From NCBI RefSeq assembly GCF_033958435.1, contig NC_134137.1, positions 229,689,501 to 229,753,500 of the forward strand: DNA of 64,000 nucleotides, in the 5' to 3' direction. Below the pieces are notes generated by a model. The model was not told the origin of the DNA, ran no database searches, and was given only the letters and a program-made list of their open reading frames with translations. A program made the translations under genes and the position numbers. Position 1 is the first letter of the stretch. Each line of letters begins with the position of its first letter. Shown one piece after another: positions 23,917-35,354 of this stretch. The stretch is from Carettochelys insculpta (lineage: Eukaryota; Chordata; Testudines; Carettochelyidae).

Positions 23917-24224
23917 CATGTGTTTTCATGAAGCAGTGTGATTTCAATCAAACTACATCTTTAGTTAGAAAACGAGTTTTTTTAAAATTAGAGTTCCAGC
24001 TCTACTCTCATGCGCACACATGTTAATTCAGTACAGAAAGTATGTGATAAGAATGTTATTTAGATTGCACTTAAACACTTTAAAGTTAGACAATACCAGA
24101 TTACAGGTTTCTTGTGTATCTTTTGTTCTGCCCCCAGGCCCTGAATGAAGTGGGATCCTATGGTAAATTAGTATGTAGTCATGTGACTGTGCCATAGTTC
24201 ATATGCTCAAGGGAGAAGAACTAT

Positions 24225-25600
24225 GGCTGAATGAGCAAAATTAAATCTAACATTCACCAATTTTTTGTGGGAGTTCCACAGAGTTCTGTCTGTGGTCTCT
24301 TACTTGTCTCCCTCCATATTTATCTCTGGGCAGTCTCACCTGCAAACATGTTTTCTGCTACCTTCTCTGTGATGATGATGATATACAGATTTACCTTTTG
24401 GTTCGAAAGCCAGTATTGTCCTCTCTCTCACACACACACATCTCATCAACATCTAGCTGCCAAATCAAGCTAAACATGATTAAAATAGATCTCTAAAGCT
24501 GTGTCTACACGTGCACGCTACTTCGAAGTAGCGGCACTAACTTCGAAATAGCGCCCGTCGCGGCTACATGCGTCGGGCGCTATTTCGAAGTTAACTTCGA
24601 CGTTAGGCGGTGAGACGTCGAAGTCGCTAACCTCATGAGGGGATCGGAATAGCGCCCTACTTTGACGTTCAACGTCGAAGTAGGGACCGTGTAGATGATC
24701 CGCGTCCCACAACGTCGAAATTGCCGGGTCCTCCATGGCGGCCATCAGCTGGGGGGTTGAGAGATGCTCTCTCTCCAGCCCCTGCGGGGCTCTATGGTCA
24801 CCGTGGGCAGCAGCCCTTAGCCCAGGGCTTCTGGCTGCTGCTGCCGCAGCTGGGGATCCATGCTGCATGCACAGGGTCTGCAACCAGTTGTCGGCTCTGT
24901 GGATCTTGTGTTGTTTAGTGCAACTGTGTCTGGGAGGGGCCCTTTAAGGGAGCGGCTTGCTGTTGAGTCCGCCCTGTGACCCTGTCTGCAGCTGTGCCTG
25001 GCACCCTTATTTCGATGTGTGCTACTTTGGCGTGTAGACGTACCCTCGCAGCGCCTATTTCGATGTGGTGCCGCGCAACGTCGAAGTTGAACATCGACGT
25101 TGCCAGCCCTGGAGGACGTGTAGACGTTATTCATCGAAATAGCCTATTTCGATGTTGCTACATCGAAATAAGCTATTTCGATGTTGGCTTCACATGTAGA
25201 CGTAGCCTAAGAGTCCAAATCGTCTCCCTTGCCTCCTTTCTCAGTCACAATGGACAAGATCACCATCCTGGGCCTAGAATCAGGCTGCAGCTTCAATTCA
25301 CATGTGTCACAATGTCTAGCTCTGCTGAGACCTTCATGTTGCTCTGTTGACACTTGCCTCTGATGCCATTCTCTGCAGCCCACTTTTTAATCCTTCAAAT
25401 AAGTAACAATGTCCTTTTTTCCATGGGACCCCCCGTCAAATACCTGAAAAGTTACCTCATCTCTACCTTCAAATCCCTCCTCAAAACTCTCCTGTGTCCT
25501 GATACCCACACAAAACTCAACAACAGTGAAGCCGCTAATTGTGCAGAGACCACAGACCTCATTGTTTTACATGTACTCCATTAGCCTATTACTAGGGCCC
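24225..25600 (+). mobile_element. L2-like LINE ORF2 remnant, split by a Harbinger-like element
   Basis: Before the insertion, the frame from 24231 contains an RT-type segment GVPQSSVCGLLLVSLHIYL, and a neighbouring frame holds the remains of the palm region (DDDIQIYL-like, near 24375). After the insertion there is a segment ending FNSHVSQC (near 25300), then a C-terminal stretch STFKSLLKTLLCPDTH (near 25470-25510). These blocks and their order match the L2/CR1 clade ORF2 C-terminal half. Several stops and frameshifts are present. Confidence 0.65.
24497..25207. mobile_element. 711-bp Harbinger-like element in the L2 (family E)
   Basis: Left end AGCTGTGTCTACACGTGC and right end complementary to GGCTACGTCTACATGTG; TAA duplication at 24494-24496 and 25208-25210. 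Subterminal arms carry many CTTCGAAGT, AACGTCGAAGT and ATTTCGAT motifs. The middle ('ccttagcccagggcttctgg', 'gggaggggccctttaaggg') matches the 9724 element in reverse orientation. No intact ORF with a known domain. Confidence 0.88.
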
Positions 25601-25886
25601 CAAACACTGTGATAATACTAACAGAATGAATAATAATATCAACTTTAAATTCCTTGACTTTGCATCCTAAACAATGGTCTTTCAAAGCAGTTTTTGTATG
25701 TTTTTTCCTAGTTTTTTTTAAAAAAAGAGATACCACAAAGCCAAATTCTATCATGAGCACCACAGATGTTTGAATTAAATGAGAACAGCATTTCCACCAT
25801 CTCTTACTTCATTTGAAACCCTGACAGACTTGAATCTAGGATTTGATAGTCCTGCTCCAGCAGACGCTATCTAATCCAAACAGCCT

Positions 25887-26169
25887 GGGTTCATGTCTAT
25901 ACTATAATCAAAGCCATAATTGCTGCATGTGTGGACATACCTAAGATGGCTTTGACCTATGTATTCTAAAGAACAATAGTGGAGATGCTGCAGCAACAGG
26001 CATGGCAACAGAGGCTAGCTTCCTGAGTGTATACCCAGGTACCCAGGCAAGTTTGGGAACATTGCGCAGCTGTCCAGTCTGTCATAGTCACTGCTATAGC
26101 TTTTCTAGCTAGCTCGCTCAAATCTAGCTTGGGTATGTCTGTACACTCATGCTCAGTGTAGACATACCC
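25887..26169. mobile_element. Putative MITE with related TIRs
   Basis: Left end GGGTTCATGTCTATACTA pairs with the right end ...CAGTGTAGACATACCC. The interior is not palindromic overall. The last 45 bp contain a short hairpin ('gggtatgtctgtacac' against 'gtgtagacataccc'), so the right end is doubled. No matching 3-bp duplication was found. Confidence 0.5.
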
Positions 26170-26335
26170 TCAGCCTCCTCCGTGCTGTCTCCATGTTACC
26201 AACTATTTTGTATATATTATGTCTGTTTACTTCACTGGTGGTTGTACCACTGCTTTACCTTGCTCCACCTGCAACTTGTATATACATAAAATCATAGAGT
26301 CCAAGGCCAGAAGGGGTTGTTGTGATAATCTAGCC

Positions 26336-26611
26336 TATGGGTTCTCTAACTTCGTTGCACCATGACTCCCTTTTGACAACAGAAATTACTGAATGTCCCC
26401 AGGAAGGGGAACCAAAACCTAAGTATGCCTGAGCCTCCCTGTGAGGGGGCCTGGAGCTAGAGGCCCCTGCCACCCGCCTGGCCCAGGATGGTGCAGCTAA
26501 TGTGTTGGCTCCAGGCCGGACTCAAGCAAATCTAATTCCAGATATGACATCCCCATTATAATGGGTCTCAACCTGCTTTGGGGGTCCTGACCCACAGTTT
26601 GAGAACTGCTG
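26336..26611. mobile_element. Non-autonomous hAT element in CR1
   Basis: Left end TATGGGTTCTCTAAC and right end complementary to CAGCAGTTCTCAAAC. Flanking octamers ATCTAGCC (26328-26335) and ATCTAGTG (26612-26619) match at six of eight positions, the 8-bp duplication expected of hAT. The disrupted CR1 reads through once it is removed. Same family as 9204-9507. Confidence 0.82.
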
Positions 26612-27366
26612 ATCTAGTGTGTCTTGCTGTATAACACAGGACATAAAACTGCTCCCAAATAATTCCTAGAGCAGAGTTTTTACCAAAAAATCCTATCTTG
26701 ATTTAAAAATTGTCAGTGATGGAGAACCCACCAGGATTCTTGGTAATTGTTCCAGTGGCTAATTACCCTTATTGACAATATTTGCATCTGATTAACAGTT
26801 GGAATTTGTCTTCCTTTAGCTTCTAGCCTTTGGATCCCTTTGTATCATTCTCTGCTAGATTCAAGAGTCATTTATTAAATACACATTCCCCATATTGGTA
26901 CTTATAGACTAAAATTAAGTCACCAGTTAAGCATCTGTTTGTTAAGCTAAATAGATTGAGCCTCTTGAGTTCATCACTGGAAGGCAGGTTTTCTAATTTT
27001 TTAATTAGTCCTGTGGCTCTTCTCTGAATTCTCTACAGTTTATCAACATCCTTCCTGAACTGTGGAGACCAGAACTGTACACAGTATTCCATCAGCAGTC
27101 ACATTGGTGCCAAATACAGAAATAAAAATAACTTCTCTGCTCTTACTCAAAATTTCCCTGCTTATGCATCTCAAGGTTGCATTAATTTTTTGGTCACAGT
27201 GTCCCAGTAGAGACTCATGTTCAACTGACTATCCACCACAACCCCAAAGTTTTTTTCAGAGTCACTGCTTTTCAGGACAGAATCACCTCCCCACATCCTG
27301 GGAGAACTGGCTATATTATTTTTTCATAGAATTAAATATTTGTACTTAGCCATATTACAACACATA

Positions 27367-27768
27367 TGCCAGATCTACACTGCACTGCCCTTCTGGAATG
27401 GGCATGGTAATGAGTGAGTGGGACCATTCAAATGAGGCATGGATTTAAATATCTCACACCTCATTTGCATATTCCCATGAGCTCTCACTTCTGAAGAGCC
27501 TTTTCCATAAGAAAACACTGCTGTGTAGACACAGTTCCTTCAGAAGGAAAGCTACCTTCCAGAAGAACCCTTATTCCTCAGACGTTCCTTCTAAAGGACC
27601 CCTGTCTACACAGCAGCTTTCCCTTCTGGAAAAGTCTCTTCCAGAAGCAGAAGTTCATAGGAATATGTAAAGGAGGCATGTGATATTTAAATCCATGCCT
27701 CATTTGAATGTTCCCCTTTGCTCATTAGCGTGCCTCTTCTGGAAGGGTGGTGCAGTGTAGACATGGCC
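27367..27768. mobile_element. 402-bp MITE in CR1 (family C)
   Basis: Ends TGCCAGATCTACACTGCAC and the complement of GGCCATGTCTACACTGCAC, with an ATA duplication at 27364-27366 and 27769-27771. The arms are long inverted copies rich in CTTCTGGAAG/TTCCAGAAG. Each arm carries a sub-hairpin of the AATGAGG...CCTCATT type (about 27432-27470 and 27668-27712). Confidence 0.85.
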
Positions 27769-28764
27769 ATAATGTTTACTTGCATACTTTTTACCAGGAG
27801 ATCCTGATCACTCGGAGTCAGTAACCTGTCCTCTTCATTATTTACCTCTCTCCCAGTTTTGTCACATCTTTATCAGTGCTGCCCATGTTAATTTTATATC
27901 ATCCCACTCTCATTTAAAATGCCTAAGTTTAGCACCTTCTGTATAACATTGTAGAACATTATTATTAGTGGGATGGAAAGACTGTTATCATCCCATGTTT
28001 TTTCCAAATACAGAACAGAAATATTTATTGAACATTTCTGTCTTTTCTGTGCTATTATTGATAATTCTACCATATTCATCTAGTGATGGAGCAACACCAT
28101 TATCAGGATTCTTTTTGCTCCTAATATTTGTAAACAAACTCGGCTTATTGTTTGCAACTCTGCTGACCATAGGGATTTCCTTGTATCCCTTGGTGTCCCT
28201 TACCAATTTCTAAAATTCCTAACTTCTGATTTATATCCATTGCTATTAACTTCCCCTTTCTTCAATTTGTTATACATTATTTTTAAATTTTTATAGCTTC
28301 TTCCACTTTCCCTCTGAACCAGGTCAGTTTTTAATCAGTACAGCCTTCTTCTCCTGTTGTGGGATTTTGGCTTTTTGTCATTTAGTAAGGTATTGACAAT
28401 TCTCTGTTGTCACTCGTGTTTTTTTCTGATCATATTCTTCCTCCCTTCTTGCTTGACCTTTGACCAATTTGACCTCATATTGACAAAGTGTGGCTCCCTC
28501 TCTGATTTCTCAGTTCCCAAGCTTCCTCCTTCTGACCATTACCTCATGTTTTAAAATTTCTAACTCACCCTCTGCCTGCCCATCCAGTCTTTCCATGATA
28601 TCTAATCATGGATACGGACAAAGGTTTAAAAGATGGGCAGACTCAGCTCCTCAGAGGTATTAGGTGCTTTACTTGTGTTAAAATCAGTGGTTGTTAGGCT
28701 CCTAAATACTTCTGAAAACCTAGCACAAAGTGACATATCCTGGCAGTGGACAGCTGATTACCAT

Positions 28765-29201
28765 GGCCATGTCTACACTAGCCCCAAACTTCGAAATGGC
28801 CATGCAAATGGCCATTTCGAAGTTTACTAATGAAGCGCTGAAATACATATTCAGTGCCTCATTAGCATGCGGGCGGCTGTGGCACTTCAAAATTGACGCG
28901 GCTCGCCGCCGCGCGGCTCATCCCGACAGGGCTCCTTTTTGAAAGGACTCTGCCTACTTCGAAGTCCCCTTATTCCCATCTGCTCATAGGAATAAGGGGA
29001 CTTCGAAGTAGGTGGGGGTCCTTTCGAAAAGGAGCCCCGTCGGGACGAGCCGCGCGGCGGCGAGCCGCATCAATTTTGAAGTGCCGCGGCCGCCCGCATG
29101 CTAATGAGGTGCTGAACATGTATTTCAGCGCTTCATTAGTAAACTTCGAAATGGCCATTTACATGGCCATTTCGAAGTTTGGGGCTAGTGTAGACATAGC
29201 C
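28765..29201. mobile_element. 437-bp fully palindromic MITE (family A)
   Basis: GGCCATGTCTACACTAGC left end; right end complementary to GGCTATGTCTACACTAGC. CAT duplication at 28762-28764 and 29202-29204. The fold axis lies at about 28983, the exact midpoint. It is closely similar to 2186-2621 throughout, including the two sub-hairpins (28827-28870, 29100-29141). Confidence 0.92.
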
Positions 29202-29204
29202 CAT

Positions 29205-31500
29205 CTGTGTATCCTTCCGATTGTGCATGTATCTCTGGTGAGGAGCAAAGGGCTGATGATAAGTAATCTGTACTTATTGCTTTTATGCCATATTGGGGTC
29301 TAATGCCCCATCATCCATGATTTACTCAGAATTTACACGATACTACTACTGAAGTTAATGAGATGCAGGTCAAGTGCCCATATAGATTTTGTTAGCTCCA
29401 TCTGATAGCTTCATTACTGTTAAACACCAGGATTGCTAATCCACTAGTGGGATTTGGAATAGGTCAGAGGAGTTTTACTTATTTATTTATTGGATTAGAG
29501 CTCTCAGAGGCTGGTAATAGGTAACTTCTCATTTTGTTCTGTGTGTGTGGTCCTGAGAGGTTTGATTGTGTGCAGGCTCATCATCCTTTTAGAATCACAT
29601 ATTAAGCTGTTGGAGGAAACTGTTTAACTGCCGTGCTATCAGTACACAGGCAAACATACCTGTCTGTGCTCTTTCCATCAGATCCAGGGAACAATATCCA
29701 GAGGTGTGCTTGAGGTGGAGGTCTGAATGACAGGTCTCTGAACTTACACAGTAAGACAGATGTGATGCTCTTAGAAGAGGATAACTACTAGAGCCGAATG
29801 CACAGGGTTATAGCTGTTCAGTATAAAAGCAGAGTATCACCTCTTCTCTCTAAAGAAGTTTTCTTACTTGAGGAGTGTGACAGGGCTGCTGCTTTCTGCA
29901 TGGGCCCTCCTGGGTAGAGTTCCCACTGCCATAGCCTTTCTCTGTTATCCCTCTTCAGGGCCCCTTTGCAGCATTTCTTACCAGCTCTAATCTGCTCTCC
30001 ACTTAGGGCTAATTTAGTGCCGCAAGCAGTTCCAAGGAGTCCCAACAATCAAGTCCATCACTGCTGTCCCAGTGTTCATACATATCTCTTGCGCTTCTAC
30101 CCCCAACACAGAGCTCCCCCAACTGCCACACCATGCCTTTTGCAGGATCCCCTCTCCTCAGGCCTGCTGAACGAGGGAGAGGGCAAAGGGGTCAGTTGCC
30201 CTGGTGCCCACCAATTCAAAAGGACCTGAGGTTCCTGGCTGCCACTACTACCATCTCCACTAGTGCAGCAAGTGATCATAGCCCTGAGCCCTTCAAGCTG
30301 CCACCGAACCCCCATGTGGTGCACTCCAGACAGTGCTAAGGGCTGGTTGCAGGGAATGCAGAGTGGTCCAAGTAGTGCTGAGGGCTGGCTACCCCATCCC
30401 CTCCCCATCCACCTGAAGCCCTGCCCCTTCTGGGAATGCAGAGACATACACAGCCAACCCAGGAAGCCAGCAATTCTGTGTCCCCCATCCCCACTTCTCC
30501 TAGCTGTCTCTCTGTGGAGTTTAGCCTACTGGCTTTGGCTTCCTTCTCAGCCAGTAAGTCTCTGGTTCTGAGACAGAAGGCAGCCTATACACTGCCCTCA
30601 ATCAAAGAGCTCCTCCTAATTGTCTGGAAAAGAGGTGAGCATGCTCCCATTGTATACTACAGGGCTCTTGATTGTTGGCCCTCAAAGGAACAGCATCCCA
30701 GGGTTTCCCCTACATCCAACTCTTAATTTCCCAGGGCTGCTTTTTCTCTTCTTCAGCAGGCCATGATATCCTGGGCCTTTTTCATCCCAGTTCTCTCTAC
30801 TCTTAGAGGTACAGAATACCCATTACAGGGTCCTTTTGAACCTTTGACTGCTCAGCAGCAACAATCTAGATTATCAGTTACCAGTCAATGATGGTGACAT
30901 ATACTGCTTTTTCTGTCTGGGCAGCTAATAGCTTGCAGCCCTTGCTGTCTAGTGTGTACTTTATATTCATCCCTATTTTTGTCACCTTCAGGTGAGACTA
31001 CAACAATACACTATTGTGGGCTGCCTGGAAGACCACTCAGAAGCCTTCACTATTTCAGAAGGCAGATGATTCGTCTGCCAAGCAGAAGAGGTCAACTTAT
31101 GATCATATAACTGCTATGCTTCATGAATTGCACTGTCACCTGCTTCAGGGTGCAGTTCAAAGCAAGGGGTTTTGAGCTAAAAAGCCCTACATGGTTTGGA
31201 ACCTGGTGACCTGAGAGATCCCTCTTTTCCCTTAGCAAACATCAACAGCAGCACATTTTCTGACTGTCTTTAGTTGTGCAACACTGAGGACCAGAGACAG
31301 CTTATCTTGAGACGAGAGGCCCCAGCTATAGAGGTTCTATAGAGGTACTATTGATTAAACGTTTAAATGTAAACTTTACTGCAAACTGTTTAAACTTTCA
31401 CCCACTAAAGTGCAGCCTATTGTCAGACATTACTGTCAGGTATACCATGTTTAGTAAAATAAATCTGATACGCACAAGAACCTGTTTACCTGAAGCATCC
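29205..31500. other. Non-coding DNA including a dispersed repeat
   Basis: Holds the 30150-30480 copy of the repeat also seen at 15822-16110. The C/T-rich stretch 29850-30130 may be a decayed antisense LTR, without provable boundaries. A (AGTAT)n-like run of about 25 bp starts just after the end, near 31546. No exon is recognised. Confidence 0.45.
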
Positions 31501-31501
31501 T

Positions 31502-31897
31502 TTAATAAGGCTCTTTCAGGGAAGTGAGATTAATAGTCCGGGGCAAGTATAGTATAGTATAGTATAGTTCTTGAGCCAATATAAATAAATCTATGCTTAT
31601 TTTGTTCCAGGAACCCCATTCTTCCTGTGCACTAACACGTTTGGTTTTTTGTTTTGTTTTGTTTTTTTGGTTTTGTTGTGGTTTTGCTTGACTGACCCTG
31701 TATTGCTTCCATTTGCAACGAACCTTTACAGCTTCTTCAAAGTTTCTGTTAATCTGAGGGCAACATAAAATAAGACTTTTCCCCTTAGATTTTTCAATCC
31801 CAAAATGACCTTCATGCATCTTATTTAACCTATTTTTCTTTAAAAGCTTAGGAATCATCATTCTGGTGTCTGTAAACAAAATCCCATCTAGTATCAA
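31502..31897 (-). pseudogene. gypsy integrase zinc-binding (H2C2) fragment
   Basis: A minus-strand frame of 131 codons contains IPKLLKKNRLNKMHEGHFGI, the histidine-bearing half of the pre-integrase zinc domain of Ty3/gypsy-type elements. The cysteine half is altered (only VRCKWKQYRV remains). The end is a low-complexity Q/N/K run translated from a T-rich repeat. No core domain follows. It directly abuts the older PLE fragment near 31900. Confidence 0.6.
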
Positions 31898-31976
31898 GAA
31901 TTTTTCCTTCTAGGTACGTGTCTGGCTCTGTCAACCTGTTTCTTTAATTCCCTAGATGGGTAATTAAGTTTTACAA

Positions 31977-33226
31977 CAGAGAGAAAGCCGTGCTAGTCTA
32001 TATACTATTAAAACAAAAAAGCAGTAAAGTAGCACTTTAAAGACTAACAAAATAATTTATGAGGTGATGAGCTTTCGTGGGACAGACCCACTTCTTCAGA
32101 CCATAGCCAGACCAGAACAGACTCAATATTTAAGGCACAGAGAACCAAAAATAGTAATCAAGGCTGACAAATCAGAAAAAAATTATCAAGGTGAGCAAAT
32201 CAGAGAGCAGAGGGGTGGGGGGGAGGGGGGAATCAAGAATTACATGAAGCCAAGTATGCAAAAGAGCCCCTATAGTGTCCCAGAAAATTTGCATCCTGAT
32301 TCAAACCACATGTTAATGTACTGAATTTGAACGTGAAAGAAAGTTCAGCAGTCTCTCTTTCCAAAGCAATTACCTACAGCCCCCAACTCAAACCACTGCA
32401 ACGCATTATTAAAGACCTATAACCTATCCTTAATCAGGATGCCACACTCCAGAAGGCCCTAGGTGACAGGCCTGTTCTCTCCTACAGACAACCTCCCAAC
32501 CTTATGAGGATTCTCACCCACAGCCACAGTCTATACCACAGGAACACCAGTCCTGGGGCTTTTCTTTGCAACAAAGCCCGCTGCCAGCTTTGTCCACATA
32601 TCTGTTCTGGCAATACCATCACTGGATGTAACCAGGCTAGTCACAGAATCACAGGCACATTCTCATGTTCCGCAACTAACATCATATATGCCATCATGTG
32701 CCAACAATGCCCAGATGCTTTGTATATTGGCCAGACTTCTAACTCTCTCAGAGAAAGAGTTAATGGGCACAAAACAGACATCAAAACACTCCTGATCCAC
32801 AAACCAGTTAGTCAACATTTTAATGGAGTGGGCCATTCTGTTAATGACTTAAGAGTTTGTGTCTTACTGAAGAAGAATTTTCACTCTGCTTCGGAAAGAG
32901 AGGCTGCTGAACTCTCTTTCATATTCAAATTCAACACATTAACATGTGGTTTGAACCGGGATGCAAATTTTCTGGGGCACTATAGGGGCTCTTTTGCACA
33001 CTTGGCCTCATCTAATTCTTGACTTCTCCCCCCCACACCCCTCTGCTCTCTGATTTGCTCACCTTGATAATTTTTTTCTGATTTGTCAACCTTGATTACT
33101 GTTTTTGATTCTCTGTGCCTTAAACATTGACTCTGGTCTGGTCTGGCTATGGTCTGAAGAAGTGGGTCTGTCCCACAAAAGCTCACCTAATAAATTATTT
33201 TGTTAGTCTTTAAAGTGCTACTTTAC
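31977..33226 (+). mobile_element. Young Penelope-like element with inverted 3'-end copy at its 5' side
   Basis: Flanked by a perfect 12-bp duplication TAAGTTTTACAA (31965-31976, 33227-33238). The 5' part (31977-about 32345) is an inverted copy of the element's own 3' end (about 32880-33226), including part of the coding C-terminus, the 'gaagaagtgggtctgtccca' block and the 'ttgttagtctttaaagtgct' tail. Between them is the C-terminal half of the PLE protein (RT thumb/linker plus GIY-YIG). Inverted 5' copies of the 3' end are a known structural habit of PLEs. It is 5'-truncated, lacking the RT core. Confidence 0.88.
32504..33022 (+). CDS. PLE C-terminal GIY-YIG endonuclease (partial protein)
   Basis: The open 172-codon frame encodes the C-terminal nuclease of a Penelope-like RT; in intact elements it nicks target DNA for target-primed reverse transcription. 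Visible are the linker cysteine cluster CNKARCQLC (residues about 22-30), the nuclease start ALYIGQTSNSLRERVNGHKT (about 72-91) with the YIG and the conserved Arg, a KPVSQHF stretch and the acidic segment ASEREAAELSFIF near residue 130. The frame continues upstream to about 32366, but a CAA-to-TAA change at 32420 interrupts it. So the methionine at 32504 is only the first in-frame one, not a proven start. The RT core is missing, so it is probably not functional, although this domain itself has no break. Confidence 0.75.
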   Translation: MRILTHSHSLYHRNTSPGAFLCNKARCQLCPHICSGNTITGCNQASHRITGTFSCSATNIIYAIMCQQCPDALYIGQTSNSLRERVNGHKTDIKTLLIHKPVSQHFNGVGHSVNDLRVCVLLKKNFHSASEREAAELSFIFKFNTLTCGLNRDANFLGHYRGSFAHLASSNS

Positions 33227-33440
33227 TAAGTTTTACAAATGCTGGATAAAGATCTTCTCGGTTTTTTACTCTGTTGGTGGGATTGGACCAGATATGATTG
33301 TTTGATGTGTCTCGTATGGAAGCTGGAGGCATGTAGGTAAGAATGATAGTCAATGGATTTCCAGTATATAGTGGTGTTTATGTGGCCATCATTGATTTGT
33401 ACTGTAGTGTCAGGAAATGGATCTCTTGTGTGTAATGGTC

Positions 33441-34074
33441 CAGTACCTCAATCCACAAGGTTACAAAGGGGTTGCTGGAATTCATTTGTAAATTTTACAC
33501 ATTTAAACTAAGTTAAGGTCTCTGTTCAGGCCATCTTATGTATTACAAAGCTAATTTCCCCACCACATCACCTGAGTCCGAACAAGAGTTTTTATCAGAT
33601 TGGCATGTAGAAAGTCTAGATCTGAACTTTGCTCCACTTCACTCTTCTGAAATGCTGTAGTGTGTGTCTAATCACCAAATCTCTCCCCAGCTTGTCCTCA
33701 GTATGTAAATCATACATTTTTAGCTTAAAAAAGATAATGTTTATAGTCTACTGAGAGGAGAGGCAGGAGCCTCTTTTGGCAACAGTAAGTGGTTTTTGGC
33801 CAGTTTCGACTAAATGAAGATGTGAAACTTTTTGCACCTCTAATTTAAGGCTAAAGCCTCTTCTATTGGAGCATTTACTGACACTCAGTTATTGTTAACA
33901 CCTGTGACCTATAAGCCTCTGGTCTCCACTTTTAATGGAAGAAGACCATGCCAATACATTTCTTAAAGGGATCTGTGGGCAACTTATGCTCCAGTCATAG
34001 TACTTCAGGATTGGGGCCTCTTTAATTAACTCTCTCTTTTCTCTCAAACTTTTTATTATATATCAGAGGGGTAG
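33441..34074. other. Non-coding DNA, nothing recognised
   Basis: No repeat family, exon or RNA gene is recognised in this stretch. Confidence 0.45.
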
Positions 34075-34225
34075 CCATGTTAATTTGTATCAGCAAAAAC
34101 AAAAAGTTCTGTGGCACCTTATGGACTAATAGATTTATTAGAGCATGAGCTTTCATGGGCAAAGATACATCTGACGAAGTGGTTTTTTGCCCACAAAAGC
34201 TTATGTTCTAATAAATTATTTACTC
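34075..34225. repeat. Fold-back pair of PLE-type termini without a body
   Basis: 'gtagccatgttaatttgtat', 'ctgtggcacctta' and 'gagcatgagctttcatgggc' are followed after about 30 bp by the inverted partner 'gcccacaaaagcttatgttc'. This is the two inverted 3' ends of a PLE-like element joined with almost nothing between. A related tail sits at 3925-3960. Confidence 0.6.
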
Positions 34226-34528
34226 TTCATTAAGATTTTTATCCCATGTTCACTGGACATCTTTGTGCAATAATGCTCTGAGGAAGTGCTCACTGTATAG
34301 GAAAAATTCAAATGCCACCTGGCTGATTAGCAGAACACCCAGAACTAGGTTTTTTGTTTCTGTCAGTGAGGCACATTTCCACATGCCTCAGTGGACATAA
34401 AAAATTATCTTGCACATGTATGGAAAAGATTAGAGGGAACACCGCTCTCAGGTTTTTGGCTCAGGAAGCTAGACTAGGCTCAAATATCTCAACCATACTA
34501 TGCTATTCCAAGGGCTCTTTGTAGCCCT

Positions 34529-35354
34529 TGTCATAGTTTTAGGGTAACTGCACCTGCATCCCCTCTTCGTGATCCCAACTCTCTTGAGCAGATATGCACA
34601 TCCTTCATTCTCCTGAAAGAACTTTAAGGCTGCACAGCCCCTTGACATACTGTGATATCCCTAGAAAGCCAGATGGTATCAAAGTCCGTGACTGGGCTTT
34701 GCTTTCTCTCAGTCTGAATTTTGTCTTGTCAACAAGTACAAGTTACCACATAGCACTTTGTAAACAACATCAAAATATTTGCAAGGTAAAAACATTACAG
34801 ATAACACAAAAACCACTAGAAGTTAATATACATATGCCAAAAGCTTACTGCAGGCGACCCATCCACCCTATAAGTCGCCATAGCCTGAAGTATCTCTAAC
34901 CTTTCAGGAAGGGTTATGTTAGAGTCCTTGGACAGAAGCCCCTGTACATTTGCTGGATCAGACAGAAGACCCCGTGGCAGTTTAATCCCAGTCTTTTTAT
35001 ATTAAAAGCCTTTTCTTTTTCCATCTCTGGAAAGCCCATTTTGAAGAAGTGTATGCAAGCCTCCCCAGGGAGAAGGCGCCTTTCTGGGGTGTTTGTAGAT
35101 CAGTGATTTGCCTCAATCACCCACCACTGTTTTGTGTCCTGAAGGAATTTGGGTAGCCCTCTCACCTTGAGGTACAATCCTTGGCCGACAGGGATACCCT
35201 TGCTTAATCCAATATGGTCCCCAAAGATATTTCATAGAGTTGCAATATCTGTCACACCTCTTTCTAGTCTTTTAGGACAGACATGTTGGTTATTGTCTGT
35301 AACTGAGCACCTTCCTGTGTTCACAGGTCTCCAAAGTAGGGTATTTCTGTGACA
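34529..35354 (-). repeat. Putative solo LTR (antisense)
   Basis: Begins TGTCATAG and ends CTGTGACA, that is TG...CA with short inverted ends. Read on the minus strand it contains a TATA-like TAATATAAAAAG (near 34995-35010). Length 826 bp fits an LTR. No matching target duplication was found, so the boundaries are provisional. Confidence 0.4.

Larger units (their letters stand above)
26290..28560 (-). mobile_element. CR1 LINE 3' half with ORF2 remnant, split by hAT and MITE
   Basis: The plus strand starts at 'aaatcatagagtccaaggcc' and continues as antisense CR1. It covers the long 3' region (26612-27363), then, after the MITE, coding remnants. A minus-strand frame at 27988-28206 contains NNKPSLFTNIRSKKNPDNGV and EKTEMFNKYFCSVFG, the linker between the endonuclease and RT domains of CR1 ORF2. 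Most of the RT domain is missing between about 27890 and 27960, so the copy carries an internal deletion. Confidence 0.82.
31900..33440 (-). mobile_element. Older Penelope-like element fragment, split by a younger PLE
   Basis: 31900-31976 and 33239-33440 form one antisense PLE segment once the insertion 31977-33226 and one duplication are removed. Around the join, 'gatgggtaattaagtttta' and 'ggataaagatcttctcgg' follow the complement of 40500-40610 of the other PLE. Near 33365-33425 'catcattgatttgtactgta' and 'gtgtcaggaaatggatctct' complement the RT-region block at 40370-40410. Decayed coding sequence of the RT domain. Confidence 0.75.

Noticed and set aside
34529..35354. Confident endogenous retrovirus assignment for the LTR-like block
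   Set aside because: No target duplication, primer-binding site or internal retroviral gene is attached, so only a putative solo LTR is reported.
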